A stretch of 64,000 nucleotides of DNA from Formosa algae (GCF_001439665.1 NZ_LMAK01000003.1:1-64000), one strand, 5' to 3'. Shown: positions 35,248 to 45,164, counted from the stretch's first letter. Notes: generated by a model not told the origin, from the letters alone. Program-made: numbers and translations.

Positions 35248-35442
35248 ATGCTTAAAATTATTGTAAAAGAAGGCGAGCAAATAGATCGCGCTCTTAAACG
35301 TTACAAGAGAAAACACAGAAATGTGAAAGTGATGCAGAACTTAAGAGAGAATCAGTTTTTCACTAAGCCTTCAGTAAAAAGAAGAAGAGAAAATCAAAAA
35401 GCGGCTTATATCCAAAACTTGAGAGATCAAGAAGATATTTAA
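35248..35442 (+). CDS. rpsU: 30S ribosomal protein S21
   Basis: A 64-residue, highly basic ribosomal protein of the small subunit (IIVKEGEQIDRALKRYKRKH, then VKRRRENQKAAY). Length and motif match S21. It lies 41 bp after rpoD and a terminator follows, so the two may be co-transcribed, an echo of the rpsU-rpoD linkage of Proteobacteria in reversed order. Confidence 0.95.
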   Translation: MLKIIVKEGEQIDRALKRYKRKHRNVKVMQNLRENQFFTKPSVKRRRENQKAAYIQNLRDQEDI

Positions 35443-35461
35443 TGTTGACTTTATATACAAT

Positions 35462-35502
35462 AAAAAACACGCTATAGATCCTTTTCTAAAGCGTGTTTTT
35501 TT
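35462..35502. terminator. Bidirectional terminator after rpsU
   Basis: A stem AAACACGCT/AGCGTGTTT, extended past one mismatch by TAGA/TCTA, closes a short loop, with A- and T-runs on either side. It serves rpsU and the convergent DUF2797 gene. Confidence 0.85.
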
Positions 35503-35505
35503 GTT

Positions 35506-36300
35506 TTAATCTATAGCTATAGAAACATACATCCCTTCGTTTCCGCGAATATTAAATACAGTATCATCTTCAAAAATAAGATACTGCCCTTTTATCCCTT
35601 TTAACACACCCGAATAGTGTTGCATTTTTTCAATATTTAAAGACTTTGGTTTCTTTGGATATTGTAGTACGGGAAATTCTATTTCTGTTTCTGTATTTAA
35701 ATCAATAAAATATGGCTTAGCCTCTTCTGGAATATGCGTTTTCAATTTATCTCGCCACTGTACTAAGTTTTCATCTTGCACTTCGTTTTTAAGCATGGTT
35801 CGCCAATTGGTTTTATCGGCCACATAATCTTTTAGCGCCACTTCTGTAATACCGGCTAAATACCTATTTGGTACCTCAACTATTTCAATAGCTTCATGCG
35901 CGCCCTGATCTATCCAACGTGTTGGCACCTGCCCTTTTCTGGTCACCCCAACTTTTACACTACTAGAATTTGCTAAATATACAATATGTGGTTGCAATTG
36001 TACTTTCTTCTCGAATGCCAAATCGCGATCTTCAATATCTAAATGTGCTTTACTCAATTCGGGTTTCATAATCCAATCTGCAGCCTGTGGAATCTCGAAA
36101 AAGCAACTTTTACAATAGCCCTGTCTGTATATTTTTTTATCTAATCCACAATTTAAACATTGGTATTTTATGAAATTAATATTTAAAGTTTTATTTAGTA
36201 ACTGATTCATATTTAAAAAGTCAGAATCAAAAACTAAATAATATTGAATAGGATTAGCATATTCGGTTTCCATTTTTGTTAGAACACCTTCGTAAGTCAT
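35506..36300 (-). CDS. DUF2797 domain protein
   Basis: 264 residues, cytoplasmic. Two Cys pairs, CLNCG (48, 51) and CKSC (63, 66), form a likely zinc ribbon. The following part, with VYLANSSSVKVGVTRKGQVP and TRWIDQGAHEAIEI, recalls the GIY-YIG-like core of DUF2797 proteins. The function is unknown; a role in nucleic-acid binding is a guess from the fold. It converges with rpsU and diverges from GH3. Confidence 0.85.
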   Translation of the reverse strand: MTYEGVLTKMETEYANPIQYYLVFDSDFLNMNQLLNKTLNINFIKYQCLNCGLDKKIYRQGYCKSCFFEIPQAADWIMKPELSKAHLDIEDRDLAFEKKVQLQPHIVYLANSSSVKVGVTRKGQVPTRWIDQGAHEAIEIVEVPNRYLAGITEVALKDYVADKTNWRTMLKNEVQDENLVQWRDKLKTHIPEEAKPYFIDLNTETEIEFPVLQYPKKPKSLNIEKMQHYSGVLKGIKGQYLIFEDDTVFNIRGNEGMYVSIAID

Positions 36301-36341
36301 AAAAAAAGTATTATTTTTAATTCTTTAAAGATAATGTAAAT

Positions 36342-37859
36342 ATGCCAATTACTTTAGTAAATTCAATTGCCTCGTGGTTTCTAAAAAAACGATTCCATCA
36401 AATTGAATTATTTTTAAAATACCCAAACGAGGTACAACAAGAATTACTTTTAAATTTAATTTACACTGCTAAAGACACTAAAATTGGAAGGTTACATGAT
36501 TTTAGTTCTATAAAAAATTATAGAACCTTTGCCGAACGTGTTCCAATCTCGACGTATGAAGATTATCAAGATTTAATTGAATTGTCGCGAGCTGGAGAGA
36601 ACAACATTTTTTGGCCGTCTCATATTAAATGGTTTGCCAAATCTAGTGGTACAACCAACGCTAAAAGTAAATTTATTCCGGTAAGCTCAGAATCTTTGGA
36701 AGACTGCCATTATGCAGCCGGAAAAGATATGCTATGCATGTACCTTAATAACAATGAAAACTCTCAACTTTTTACAGGTAAAGGACTAAGACTTGGCGGA
36801 AGCAAAGAATTATATAGAGAAAACGGAACGGTTTATGGTGATTTATCGGCCATTCTCATTGACAACATGCCATTTTGGGCAGAATTTAGTAGCACACCTA
36901 GTAATAAGATTTCGCTTATGAGCGATTGGGAAACTAAAATGCAGGCCATAGTAGATGAAACCATTATGGAAAATGTAACCAGTTTAGCTGGTGTGCCTTC
37001 CTGGATGTTAGTATTACTAAACAATGTCTTAGAAACTACAGGAAAAGGAAATTTAAATGAAGTTTGGCCTAATTTAGAAGTGTATTTTCATGGTGGCGTA
37101 AGTTTTACACCCTATGCAGATCAATACAAAAAAATACTACCTAAAAACGAATTTAAGTATTACGAGATTTATAATGCTTCTGAAGGATTCTTTGCCATAC
37201 AAGATCAGAACGACACCAAAGAACTCTTACTTATGCTAGACTATGGTATTTTCTATGAGTTTATTCCAATGGAAACTTACAATACCCCAGACCAAAAGAT
37301 TATTCCATTAAGCGATGTAGAACTTAAGAAAAACTACGCAATAGTAATTACTACTAATGCAGGATTATGGCGTTATAGAATTGGAGACACTGTTAGATTT
37401 ACTTCTATTTCACCATACAGAATAAAGGTTTCTGGACGAACCAAACATCATATTAATGTATTTGGTGAAGAATTAATTATTGAAAATGTTGAAGGTGCCT
37501 TGAGAAAGGTTTGTAAACGTACTAAATCTGAAATTGTAGATTTTACGGGCGCACCAATTTTTATGAAAGATAAAGAAAAAGGGGCTCACGAGTGGATTAT
37601 AGAATTTAAAAAAGCACCTGAAGATTTAAATTACTTTATCGAACTATTTGATAATGCGCTTAAAGCCGTTAACTCTGATTACGAAGCGAAGCGTTATAAC
37701 AATCTAACCTTAAATAGGCCGACTATACATATGGGACGTCAAAATTTATTTTATGATTGGCTGAAACAACATAACAAATTAGGAGGGCAACATAAAATTC
37801 CTAGACTATCAAATTCTAGAGAATACATGGATGAATTACTCTTAATTAACTCAAAGTAA
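36342..37859 (+). CDS. GH3-family acyl-acid amido synthetase
   Basis: A 505-residue member of the adenylating GH3 family, named from plant auxin-responsive enzymes that join amino acids to acyl acids through an AMP intermediate. Visible blocks are the ATP-binding AKSSGTTNAKSKFIPVSSES, YEIYNASEGFFAIQD, LWRYRIGDTVRFTS and KVSGRTKHHINVFGEELIIE. Members are frequent in Bacteroidota but their substrates are not established. It is a single-gene unit; a terminator shared with clpX lies downstream at 38037-38070. Confidence 0.92.
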   Translation: MPITLVNSIASWFLKKRFHQIELFLKYPNEVQQELLLNLIYTAKDTKIGRLHDFSSIKNYRTFAERVPISTYEDYQDLIELSRAGENNIFWPSHIKWFAKSSGTTNAKSKFIPVSSESLEDCHYAAGKDMLCMYLNNNENSQLFTGKGLRLGGSKELYRENGTVYGDLSAILIDNMPFWAEFSSTPSNKISLMSDWETKMQAIVDETIMENVTSLAGVPSWMLVLLNNVLETTGKGNLNEVWPNLEVYFHGGVSFTPYADQYKKILPKNEFKYYEIYNASEGFFAIQDQNDTKELLLMLDYGIFYEFIPMETYNTPDQKIIPLSDVELKKNYAIVITTNAGLWRYRIGDTVRFTSISPYRIKVSGRTKHHINVFGEELIIENVEGALRKVCKRTKSEIVDFTGAPIFMKDKEKGAHEWIIEFKKAPEDLNYFIELFDNALKAVNSDYEAKRYNNLTLNRPTIHMGRQNLFYDWLKQHNKLGGQHKIPRLSNSREYMDELLLINSK

Positions 37860-38036
37860 ACGTTTGCGCACCACTAAACACACTTAAATATTCACTTTAT
37901 CGTTAAATTACGTACATATGTCTAAAAACTTGGCTTATACTTTTTTAATGCCAATAATCCATATACATTTGCCATGCTATTAATCGAAATCTGTTTAGAT
38001 ACAGTATGTTGCAATACAATGTCCTGCAACCAAAAT

Positions 38037-38070
38037 AAAAAAAAACCACTCCTTAGAGTGGTTTTTTTTT
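38037..38070. terminator. Bidirectional terminator between GH3 and clpX
   Basis: Nine A, CCACTC, a 4-nt loop, GAGTGG and nine T: a symmetrical hairpin able to stop transcription from both sides. The 180 bp between it and GH3 hold nothing I can identify. Confidence 0.87.
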
Positions 38071-38095
38071 GTTTATACTTTATGCCTTAAAATAA

Positions 38096-39328
38096 TTAAG
38101 ACACAGCTTTCAACTTTTTAATCGTTGTTTTATTCAATTTATTCTCTGCGTACACTTTTGTGATTTTGATCTCTGTTTCGTCTGTACCAGGAAGTTCAAA
38201 CATAGCATCTGTTAAGATTTCTTCACATAAAGAACGTAATCCACGTGCACCAAGCTTGTATTCTATTGCCTTTTCAACAATAAAATCTAAAGCACCATCT
38301 GTAATATTAAACTCGATATCGTCCATTTCGAACAATTTCTTATACTGTTTAATAATTGCATTTTTAGGTTCTGTAAGAATTGCTCTTAACGTTTTAGCAT
38401 CTAAAGGATCCATGTATGTTAATACAGGTAAACGCCCAATAATTTCAGGTATTAAACCGAAGTCTTTTAAATCCTTTGGAATAATGTATTGCAACAAGTG
38501 ATTTTGATCTATAATATCATCAGACTTAGATGCACTATACCCTACAGCTTGCATATTTAAACGTTTAGAGATATTACGTTCTATACCATCAAAAGCTCCA
38601 CCTGCAATAAACAAGATGTTTTCAGTATTAACTTCAATAAACTTTTGATCTGGATGCTTACGTCCTCCTTTTGGCGGTACGTTAACTGTAGTTCCCTCTA
38701 AAAGTTTTAATAACGCTTGCTGTACACCTTCTCCAGAGACATCTCTAGTAATTGAAGGGTTATCGCTTTTACGTGCAATTTTATCAATTTCATCTATAAA
38801 AACAATTCCTTTTTCAGCTTTTTCAAGACTGTAATCTGCGGCTTGTAACAAACGTGTTAAGATACTTTCTACATCTTCACCAACGTAACCTGCTTCTGTT
38901 AATACTGTAGCATCAACAATAGCTAAAGGCACATTTAACATTTTTGCAATGGTTTTAGCCATTAATGTTTTACCAGTACCAGTTTGCCCAACCATCATGA
39001 TATTACTTTTCTGAATCTCAATATCATCTTTAGAAGGCGATTGTAATAAACGCTTGTAATGGTTATAAACTGCGACAGACATTACTTTTTTAGTCATATC
39101 CTGACCAATAATGTACTCGTCTAAAAACTCTTTAATTTGAAGTGGTTTACGCAACATTAATTCGGCAGATAATTCACTATTATCTGATTGCTTAGATTCT
39201 TCTAAAACAATACCGTGTGCTTGTTCGATACAACGATCGCAAATATGCGCATCTAAACCTGCTATTAATAAACTAGTCTCAGGTTTTTTTCTTCCACAAA
39301 ACGAACATTCTAATTCTTCCTTTGCCAT
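38096..39328 (-). CDS. clpX: ATP-dependent Clp protease ATP-binding subunit ClpX
   Basis: AAA+ unfoldase that feeds substrates to ClpP. The 410-residue protein has the N-terminal zinc-binding domain with Cys8, Cys11, Cys30 and Cys33, Walker A GQTGTGKT, Walker [12 protein letters not shown], the ClpP-docking loop region, and sensor-2 [15 protein letters not shown]. It is the last gene of the tig-clpP-clpX operon, 60 bp after clpP. A hairpin (39353-39375) lies in that spacer. Confidence 0.97.
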   Translation of the reverse strand: MAKEELECSFCGRKKPETSLLIAGLDAHICDRCIEQAHGIVLEESKQSDNSELSAELMLRKPLQIKEFLDEYIIGQDMTKKVMSVAVYNHYKRLLQSPSKDDIEIQKSNIMMVGQTGTGKTLMAKTIAKMLNVPLAIVDATVLTEAGYVGEDVESILTRLLQAADYSLEKAEKGIVFIDEIDKIARKSDNPSITRDVSGEGVQQALLKLLEGTTVNVPPKGGRKHPDQKFIEVNTENILFIAGGAFDGIERNISKRLNMQAVGYSASKSDDIIDQNHLLQYIIPKDLKDFGLIPEIIGRLPVLTYMDPLDAKTLRAILTEPKNAIIKQYKKLFEMDDIEFNITDGALDFIVEKAIEYKLGARGLRSLCEEILTDAMFELPGTDETEIKITKVYAENKLNKTTIKKLKAVS

Positions 39329-39352
39329 AAATCTTTTTAAATTTCACTTTTT

Positions 39353-39375
39353 AACAGCAGCAAATTGCTACTGTT
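39353..39375 (-). other. Hairpin in the clpP-clpX spacer
   Basis: On the minus-strand transcript a 9-bp stem (AACAGTAGC with GCTGCTGTT, one G-U pair) closes a 5-nt loop, followed by A-rich sequence and not a U-run. It is therefore not a terminator for this strand; it could be a processing or stability element. Confidence 0.5.
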
Positions 39376-39388
39376 TTTTTGAGTTGTA

Positions 39389-40063
39389 TTAGCTTCTCAC
39401 TAATATCTCATCAATCATACCGTATTCTTTAGCTTTATCAGCTTTCATCCAGTAATCACGATCACTATCTGCATATACTTTGTCGTAATCCTGACCTGAA
39501 TGCTTACTAATAATCTTGTATAATTCTTCTTTTAATATTAAGATCTCACGCGCAGTAATTTCAATATCACTTGCTTGTCCTTGGGCACCACCTAAAGGTT
39601 GGTGAATCATAACACGTGAATGTGTTAAACCACTACGTTTACCTTCTGCTCCTGCACATAATAATACAGCTCCCATAGATGCTGCCATACCTGTACAAAT
39701 TGTTGCAACGTCTGGTTTAATAAACTGCATAGTATCGTAAATACCTAAACCAGCATATACACTTCCTCCAGGAGAATTAATATAAATCTGTATATCTTTA
39801 TTAGCATCTGTACTTTCTAAGAACAACAACTGTGCCTGAATAATATTAGCCACTTGATCGTTAATTCCTGTACCCATAAAAATAATACGATCCATCATTA
39901 AACGTGAAAACACATCCATAGCTACAGCATTCATTTGGCGCTCTTCGATAATGTTAGGTGTTAAATTTGTTGGATACATACTCCCAATAATTTGGTTATA
40001 ATATGTGCTGCTTATCCCTTGATCTTTTATAGCGAATTTTTCGAATTCTTTTCCGTAATTCAT
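39389..40063 (-). CDS. clpP: ATP-dependent Clp protease proteolytic subunit
   Basis: Serine protease subunit of the tetradecameric Clp chamber, 224 residues. The catalytic triad is Ser129 in GMAASMGA, His154 in [15 protein letters not shown], and Asp203. The stretch of about 30 residues before the conserved core is consistent with a longer N-terminal segment or propeptide. It lies between tig and clpX, all on the minus strand. Confidence 0.97.
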   Translation of the reverse strand: MNYGKEFEKFAIKDQGISSTYYNQIIGSMYPTNLTPNIIEERQMNAVAMDVFSRLMMDRIIFMGTGINDQVANIIQAQLLFLESTDANKDIQIYINSPGGSVYAGLGIYDTMQFIKPDVATICTGMAASMGAVLLCAGAEGKRSGLTHSRVMIHQPLGGAQGQASDIEITAREILILKEELYKIISKHSGQDYDKVYADSDRDYWMKADKAKEYGMIDEILVRS

Positions 40064-40095
40064 AAATGTTATTTTTAATTAAATAATGAATAAAA

Positions 40096-40126
40096 TAGGC
40101 GTTGAATAAAACCTATTCAACGCCTA
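40096..40126 (-). other. Strong hairpin in the tig-clpP spacer
   Basis: A 13-bp perfect stem (TAGGCGTTGAATA with its complement) closes a 5-nt loop, followed on the minus strand by ATTTTATT, a weak T-run. It lies between the tig stop and the clpP start. Partial termination, RNA processing or mRNA protection would all fit. Confidence 0.6.
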
Positions 40127-40157
40127 AATATAATGATTATTCTTTAAAACAGTTGAC

Positions 40158-41486
40158 TTATTTGTCTCCGTAAACCTCTTTAACAAAGTTTTCGTAAGTC
40201 ACTTCTTTTACTTCTAAATTTGCTTTTTCCTTATACACATCTAATAGTCTCTGACTAACGATTTGTTCAGAAATACGACGTGCTTCTTCTTGGTTTCCTA
40301 ATACACGAGCAGCGATATCGTCTAATTCTTGTTCAGACGGGTTTAATTGTCCGAATTGAGCCATTTGTGCTTTAATCATGGTTTTAGCATGATCTTTAAT
40401 ATCGTCTATAGAAATTTGGATATCGTTAGCAGTAATTAACTTCCCTTCGATTAATTGGTAACGCATGCTTTTTTCAGACTTTTCGTATTCTTCTTTTGCT
40501 GCGGCATCATCTAAAGGTGTTTCTCCTGCTGCTTGAATCCATTTTTGTAAGAATTCTGCTGGTAAATCAAATTTAGTATTATCTACTAAATACTCAGTCA
40601 CATCGTTTAAAAGTTTTTGATCTGCTTGTTGCACGAATTGCTTTTCAGCATCTTCTTTAATCTTATCTTTTAATTCTGTTACAGATTTAACCGTTCCTTC
40701 TCCGAATAATTTATCGAATAATTCTTGATCTAAATCTGCAGCTTCACGCTTATTGATTTCAGAAATGGTGAATGTTACTTCAATATCTAACCCATGAGCT
40801 TCGTCATGAGATACTTTTAAAGCATTCATTAAATCGTGATCGTCGCTGTAAAGTCCTTTTGTTTTAAGTGTAATAACATCACCTACTTTAGCGCCAACAA
40901 ATTTCTTTGTGTTTGCTTTTCCTTTAAGTTTATCTAAAGTTAAAGTTACAGTGTTTTCTATTTCTTTCTCTTCGTTCTTAAAAGTTCCAGTAATTTCACT
41001 GTCGTCTTCTATAGCGTCTTGAGGAATTAATTTTCCGTATTGTTTTTGGATACGCTCAATTTGTTCGTCGATCATTTTATCGTCTGCAACAATATTATAT
41101 TGAGTAATAGCATCTTTACCTTTTAATTCTACATCGAACTCAGGAGTTAATCCTAATTCAAATTCAAAAGAAAATGCTTCAGCATCCCAATCGATACCGT
41201 CTTGAGCTTTAGGAAGCGGCTGACCTAAAACATCTAATTTTTCTTCAGTTAAATATTTATTTAAAGCGTCTTGTAATAATTTATTTACCTCGTCTACCAA
41301 AACAGCTTTACCGTATTGCTTTTTTACCATTCCCATTGGTACATGTCCTTTTCTAAATCCAGGAATGTTTGCTGTTTTTCGGTAATCTGTTAAGATTTTC
41401 TCTACTTTATCGCTATAATCTTCTTTTGCGATATCAACTTTTACTACAGCATTTAATGCATCGATGTTCTCTCTTGTAATATTCAT
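40158..41486 (-). CDS. tig: Trigger factor
   Basis: Ribosome-associated chaperone with peptidyl-prolyl isomerase fold. From the ATG ending at 41486 (MNITRENIDALNAVVKVDI) it has 442 residues; an upstream start at 41516 adds ten residues foreign to the family. The ribosome-binding motif is present as GFRKGHVPMG. The middle PPIase-like domain and the helical C-terminal arms follow. It heads the tig-clpP-clpX order, which is widely conserved, and couples folding of new chains to Clp degradation. Confidence 0.93.
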   Translation of the reverse strand: MNITRENIDALNAVVKVDIAKEDYSDKVEKILTDYRKTANIPGFRKGHVPMGMVKKQYGKAVLVDEVNKLLQDALNKYLTEEKLDVLGQPLPKAQDGIDWDAEAFSFEFELGLTPEFDVELKGKDAITQYNIVADDKMIDEQIERIQKQYGKLIPQDAIEDDSEITGTFKNEEKEIENTVTLTLDKLKGKANTKKFVGAKVGDVITLKTKGLYSDDHDLMNALKVSHDEAHGLDIEVTFTISEINKREAADLDQELFDKLFGEGTVKSVTELKDKIKEDAEKQFVQQADQKLLNDVTEYLVDNTKFDLPAEFLQKWIQAAGETPLDDAAAKEEYEKSEKSMRYQLIEGKLITANDIQISIDDIKDHAKTMIKAQMAQFGQLNPSEQELDDIAARVLGNQEEARRISEQIVSQRLLDVYKEKANLEVKEVTYENFVKEVYGDK

Positions 41487-41581
41487 TTTAAATGATATAA
41501 AACCCAACTTGGGCATTTAACATAAGTTTCTGCGCCCTAATGTAACGTTAAAGCACAGATTCTCCTTGATTTTTCTAATTA

Positions 41582-41617
41582 AAAACGGGCTGCAAAAATA
41601 AAACATTTTTGCAACCC
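41582..41617 (-). terminator. Terminator after the phage-holin-family gene
   Basis: On the minus-strand RNA a 13-bp stem (GGGUUGCAAAAAU with AUUUUUGCAGCCC, one U-G pair) is followed by GUUUUU. It sits 30 nt past the stop of the holin-family gene and isolates it from tig. Confidence 0.82.
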
Positions 41618-41647
41618 TACAAAGTTTTTAACGTCTTGTATTTCAGA

Positions 41648-41995
41648 CTATTTTTTATCGTCTCCTACAATACTGTAAATTATAGATTGTAGTATGGTTA
41701 GTAAAATACTAAAGAGTATTCCCGACCAAATAGAATCTACATGAAAACCGCTTACTAAATATCCTGCCATTAAGATAATTATTCCATTAATTACCAACAA
41801 GAACAGTCCCAACGTTACAATAGTTATTGGAAACGTTAATATTTGCAAAAGCGGCTTTATTAAAATATTTAATATGGCTAAAACTATAGCCACAATAATA
41901 GCCGTAATATAATCGTCTACATGAATACCTGATAAAAATCGACCCAATAACACGACTATGAAAGCTGTTAAAAGAAATTTAATAACTTGATTCAT
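41648..41995 (-). CDS. Phage holin family (four-helix, YvlD-like) membrane protein
   Basis: 115 residues forming four hydrophobic helices with the conserved LNILIKPLLQILTFPITIVT and GLFLLVINGIIILMAGYLV. Databases call this the phage holin 4 superfamily, but it is a chromosomal inner-membrane protein of unknown function (YvlD type), and no phage genes are near. It lies downstream of the alpha/beta hydrolase gene on the same strand (33 bp) and probably shares its transcript. Confidence 0.88.
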   Translation of the reverse strand: MNQVIKFLLTAFIVVLLGRFLSGIHVDDYITAIIVAIVLAILNILIKPLLQILTFPITIVTLGLFLLVINGIIILMAGYLVSGFHVDSIWSGILFSILLTILQSIIYSIVGDDKK

Positions 41996-42028
41996 AATTA
42001 TTTATTTTTTTAATGAATTTACAGCTTT

Positions 42029-42793
42029 TTACGAGATAAAACCAATCACCTCATTATAAAAATCCTCTGGATTTTCTGCGTGTAACCAATGTCCTGCATT
42101 TTTTATTGTAACAATTTGTGCATTAGGAAAATGTGATTTTATAACACCTTCATCCTGTAGTGCAATATATTCAGATTTATCGCCACGTAAAAACAAGGTG
42201 TCCCCATCAAACTCTGCGTGTATTGGTAAAGCCTCGCCTACTTCTGAAACATTTTCTGTTAAAGACTCTAAGTTTATACGTAAACCTAATTGCCCTTTTT
42301 CTACCCAATATAAGTTCTTTAATAAAAACTGTCGCGTTCCAAAATCTGACACATAATTTGCTAATGCTTTATCTGCAGCACCTCGAGTTTTTAATTCAGA
42401 AAAATCTAAAGTACCCAAACCGTTTAAAATGGCATCATGATGTACAGGATAAAATCTAGGTGAAATATCGGCCACTAATAATTTAGAAACATATTCTGGA
42501 TATTTAGTCGCAAACAACATGGCTGTTTTTCCGCCCATAGAGTGCCCTAAAAGCACGATGTTTTTTAAATTATTAGCATCGCAATAGGCTTTTAAATCTT
42601 CTACTAAGAGCTCGTAACTAAAATCGTCGCTATGAAAACTTCTACCATGATTACGCTGATCGACCAAATGCACTTGATAGTGTTGTTCGCTAAAACGGAC
42701 TCCAAGTGTTTTCCAGTTATCACTCATGCCTAAAAAACCATGAAGAATAACAAACGGCGCACCTTCGCCTAAAATATTAGCATGTAATTGCAT
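42029..42793 (-). CDS. Alpha/beta-fold hydrolase (YbfF-like esterase)
   Basis: 254 residues of the alpha/beta hydrolase fold. The oxyanion motif is LHGFLGMSDNW, the nucleophile elbow is GHSMGGKTAM, the acid follows in the FLRGDKSEY region, and the catalytic His is in NAGHWLHAENPEDF. The pattern matches YbfF-type acyl esterases. The substrate is not known. It lies 19 bp after pdxJ and before the holin-family gene on the minus strand. Confidence 0.9.
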   Translation of the reverse strand: MQLHANILGEGAPFVILHGFLGMSDNWKTLGVRFSEQHYQVHLVDQRNHGRSFHSDDFSYELLVEDLKAYCDANNLKNIVLLGHSMGGKTAMLFATKYPEYVSKLLVADISPRFYPVHHDAILNGLGTLDFSELKTRGAADKALANYVSDFGTRQFLLKNLYWVEKGQLGLRINLESLTENVSEVGEALPIHAEFDGDTLFLRGDKSEYIALQDEGVIKSHFPNAQIVTIKNAGHWLHAENPEDFYNEVIGFIS

Positions 42794-42812
42794 TCCTTTT
42801 TGTTTTAAAATA

Positions 42813-43526
42813 TTACTTCAGTTTATTTAAATACATGTTTACTACGTTTTCAATACCTAAGTACAAACTTTCTGAAATTAAAGCATGACCTATTGAAACC
42901 TCAAGCAAACCTGGAATATGATCTTTAAAAAATTTAATATTATCTAAAGACAAATCGTGCCCAGCATTTATGCCTAATCCCAAACTATTTGCCAAAACAG
43001 CACATTCAGTATAAGGTACAATACTTTCTGAATTTCCTAATCCAAATTGATGTGCAAAGGCTTCTGTATATAATTCTATTCTATCTGTACCTGTAGCTTT
43101 AGCCCCTTCTATTTGCTTTAATACTGGGTCTACAAAAATAGACGTTCTAATATTATTGCGTTTACACTCTGTAATAATATCTATTAAAAAATCCTTGTGT
43201 TTAATAGTATCCCAACCGGCATTAGAAGTAATGGCATCGTCTGCATCTGGCACAAGTGTAACTTGGGTAGGCTTTATCTCTAAAACCATATCCATAAATT
43301 TCTTAATCGGATTTCCCTCAATATTATACTCTGTGTAGACTGCAGTCTTTAAATCGAATGCATCCTGATAGCGAATATGGCGTTCGTCTGGTCTAGGATG
43401 TATGGTTACACCTTCGGCACCAAAACGTTGCACATCTTTAGCAACTTGAACAACATTAGGAAAATCGCCACCGCGAGAATTTCTTAGTGTTGCTATTTTA
43501 TTAATATTTACACTTAACTTTGTCAT
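42813..43526 (-). CDS. pdxJ: Pyridoxine 5'-phosphate synthase
   Basis: Last ring-closing enzyme of the DXP-dependent vitamin B6 pathway; it joins 1-deoxyxylulose 5-phosphate to aminoacetone phosphate. From the ATG ending at 43526 (MTKLSVNINKIATLRNSRGG) it has 237 residues; the upstream start at 43556 is not family-like. Motifs are GAEGVTIHPRPDERHIRY, TLVPDADDAITSNAGWD and GLGINAGHDLSLDNI. It heads a short minus-strand operon with the hydrolase and diverges from the CBS gene. Confidence 0.95.
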   Translation of the reverse strand: MTKLSVNINKIATLRNSRGGDFPNVVQVAKDVQRFGAEGVTIHPRPDERHIRYQDAFDLKTAVYTEYNIEGNPIKKFMDMVLEIKPTQVTLVPDADDAITSNAGWDTIKHKDFLIDIITECKRNNIRTSIFVDPVLKQIEGAKATGTDRIELYTEAFAHQFGLGNSESIVPYTECAVLANSLGLGINAGHDLSLDNIKFFKDHIPGLLEVSIGHALISESLYLGIENVVNMYLNKLK

Positions 43527-43617
43527 AAATCCTTTTTTGATAACGCAAAAATACAAAGTAGAAGAGGCATATTGTACTATTTTTTAATTAATTTGCGCTT
43601 TAGTAAACGAGGATAGA

Positions 43618-44277
43618 ATGAATATTTCCCTATATATAATAAACGACATTAAGCCCTTAAGTATAAGCGATAAAATTAGCGACATGCAATTGCTATTTAA
43701 TCAGCTTACATATACCCATATACCTATAAAAAACAACGAAAACGCATACATAGGTTGCTTATCTGAAACCGATGTATATTGTTTTGAAAGCGATAAACAC
43801 ATTAGCGATTACAGCTATGCTAGCGAAGGTTTTTTTGTGCGTGACGATGCCAATTGGCTAGATGTTTTAGAAACATTTGCCCAAAACGCCAGTAATATCA
43901 TGCCTGTTTTAAATGTAGACAACGCCTATTTGGGATATTATGAGCTAAATGATATTATAACATTGTTTAACCAAACCCCATTTTTTGCGGAAGATGGTGG
44001 CACTTTAGTGATAGAAAAAGGGCTAGACGATTACTCTTTTAGTGAAATTTCACAGATTGTAGAATCTAATAAAGGAAAACTTTTAGGGGCTTTTATTTCT
44101 AAAATGGAAAACGAATTAGTACAACTTACCTTAAAAATAGGCAATTCCAGTTTAAACGATATTATACAAACCTTTAGACGCTACGATTACAGCATAATCT
44201 CCGGACATGAAGACGATAGTTATATAGAAAGTCTTAAAGAACGATCAGATTACCTAAACAAATACCTAAACATGTAA
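43618..44277 (+). CDS. CBS-domain protein
   Basis: 219 residues, cytoplasmic. Two CBS motifs span about 1-125 (YTHIPIKNNENAYIGCLSET, then NIMPVLNVDNAYLGYYELND). A C-terminal part of about 85 residues (GTLVIEKGLDDYSFSEISQI) resembles an ACT-like fold. Such proteins sense adenine nucleotides or similar ligands. It ends 2 bp before nadK, an order repeated in flavobacteria, which suggests a link to NAD(P) or nucleotide status; this is inference. Confidence 0.85.
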   Translation: MNISLYIINDIKPLSISDKISDMQLLFNQLTYTHIPIKNNENAYIGCLSETDVYCFESDKHISDYSYASEGFFVRDDANWLDVLETFAQNASNIMPVLNVDNAYLGYYELNDIITLFNQTPFFAEDGGTLVIEKGLDDYSFSEISQIVESNKGKLLGAFISKMENELVQLTLKIGNSSLNDIIQTFRRYDYSIISGHEDDSYIESLKERSDYLNKYLNM

Positions 44278-44279
44278 TT

Positions 44280-45164
44280 ATGAAAATCGCCATTTTTGGA
44301 CAATTTTATCATAAAAACTCTGATGTACCTGTAGAAACATTGCTAGGACATTTGCTGAAAAAAAATGCTGAAATTTTTATTGAGCGTAATTTCTTCGATT
44401 TAATACATCATGAAATAGAAAACGACCAGAAATATAATGTATTCAGTACTTTTGATACACTAGACTCTTCTTTCGATCTCTTAATAAGTATTGGCGGAGA
44501 CGGTACTATATTAAGAGCAGTAACTTATGTAAAAGATTTAGGCATCCCAATTGTAGGTATTAATGCTGGCCGATTAGGATTTTTAGCAACCATACCAAAA
44601 GAGTATATTGAAAAAGCTATAGACGATATCTTGAATGGAAATTATAGAATTTCTGAACGCAGTCTACTTGATATTACAACTTCTCCAGAAAATGAGGATA
44701 TAGCAAAAATGAATTTCGCTTTAAACGAAATTGCCGTAAGCAGAAAAGATACAACCTCCATGATTACAGTGGAAACCTATTTAAACGACGAGTATTTAAC
44801 GTCTTATTGGAGCGATGGTTTAATCATCTCCACTCCAACCGGATCTACAGGATATTCTTTAAGTTGTGGCGGACCAGTGATAACACCAGACACCAATAGC
44901 TTAGCATTAACACCAATTGCCCCGCATAATTTAAACGCAAGGCCTTTAATAATTACCGATTCAACAGAAATAAAATTAAAAGTAAGCGGACGAGAAAACA
45001 GCTATCTCGTATCTTTGGATTCCAGAATAGCAACCATAAATAACGAAACTATATTAACTATTAAAAAAGCAGATTTTACAGTTAAAATGATAGAATTATT
45101 AAACGAAAGCTTTTTAAACACCCTCAGAAAAAAATTATTATGGGGAGAAGACAAACGCAACTAG
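44280..45164 (+). CDS. nadK: NAD kinase
   Basis: Phosphorylates NAD to NADP. The 294-residue protein has the GGDGT motif (IGGDGTILRAV, about 71-76), INAGRLGFLAT, and the second conserved block TPTGSTGYSLSCGGP. Length and order fit the bacterial family. It is translationally close to the CBS gene (2-bp gap) and starts a plus-strand run of envelope genes. Confidence 0.95.
   Translation: MKIAIFGQFYHKNSDVPVETLLGHLLKKNAEIFIERNFFDLIHHEIENDQKYNVFSTFDTLDSSFDLLISIGGDGTILRAVTYVKDLGIPIVGINAGRLGFLATIPKEYIEKAIDDILNGNYRISERSLLDITTSPENEDIAKMNFALNEIAVSRKDTTSMITVETYLNDEYLTSYWSDGLIISTPTGSTGYSLSCGGPVITPDTNSLALTPIAPHNLNARPLIITDSTEIKLKVSGRENSYLVSLDSRIATINNETILTIKKADFTVKMIELLNESFLNTLRKKLLWGEDKRN

Noticed and set aside
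41648-41995. Prophage trace suggested by the name phage holin
   Set aside because: The protein is a four-helix chromosomal family, and no phage genes, integrase or att repeats are near.
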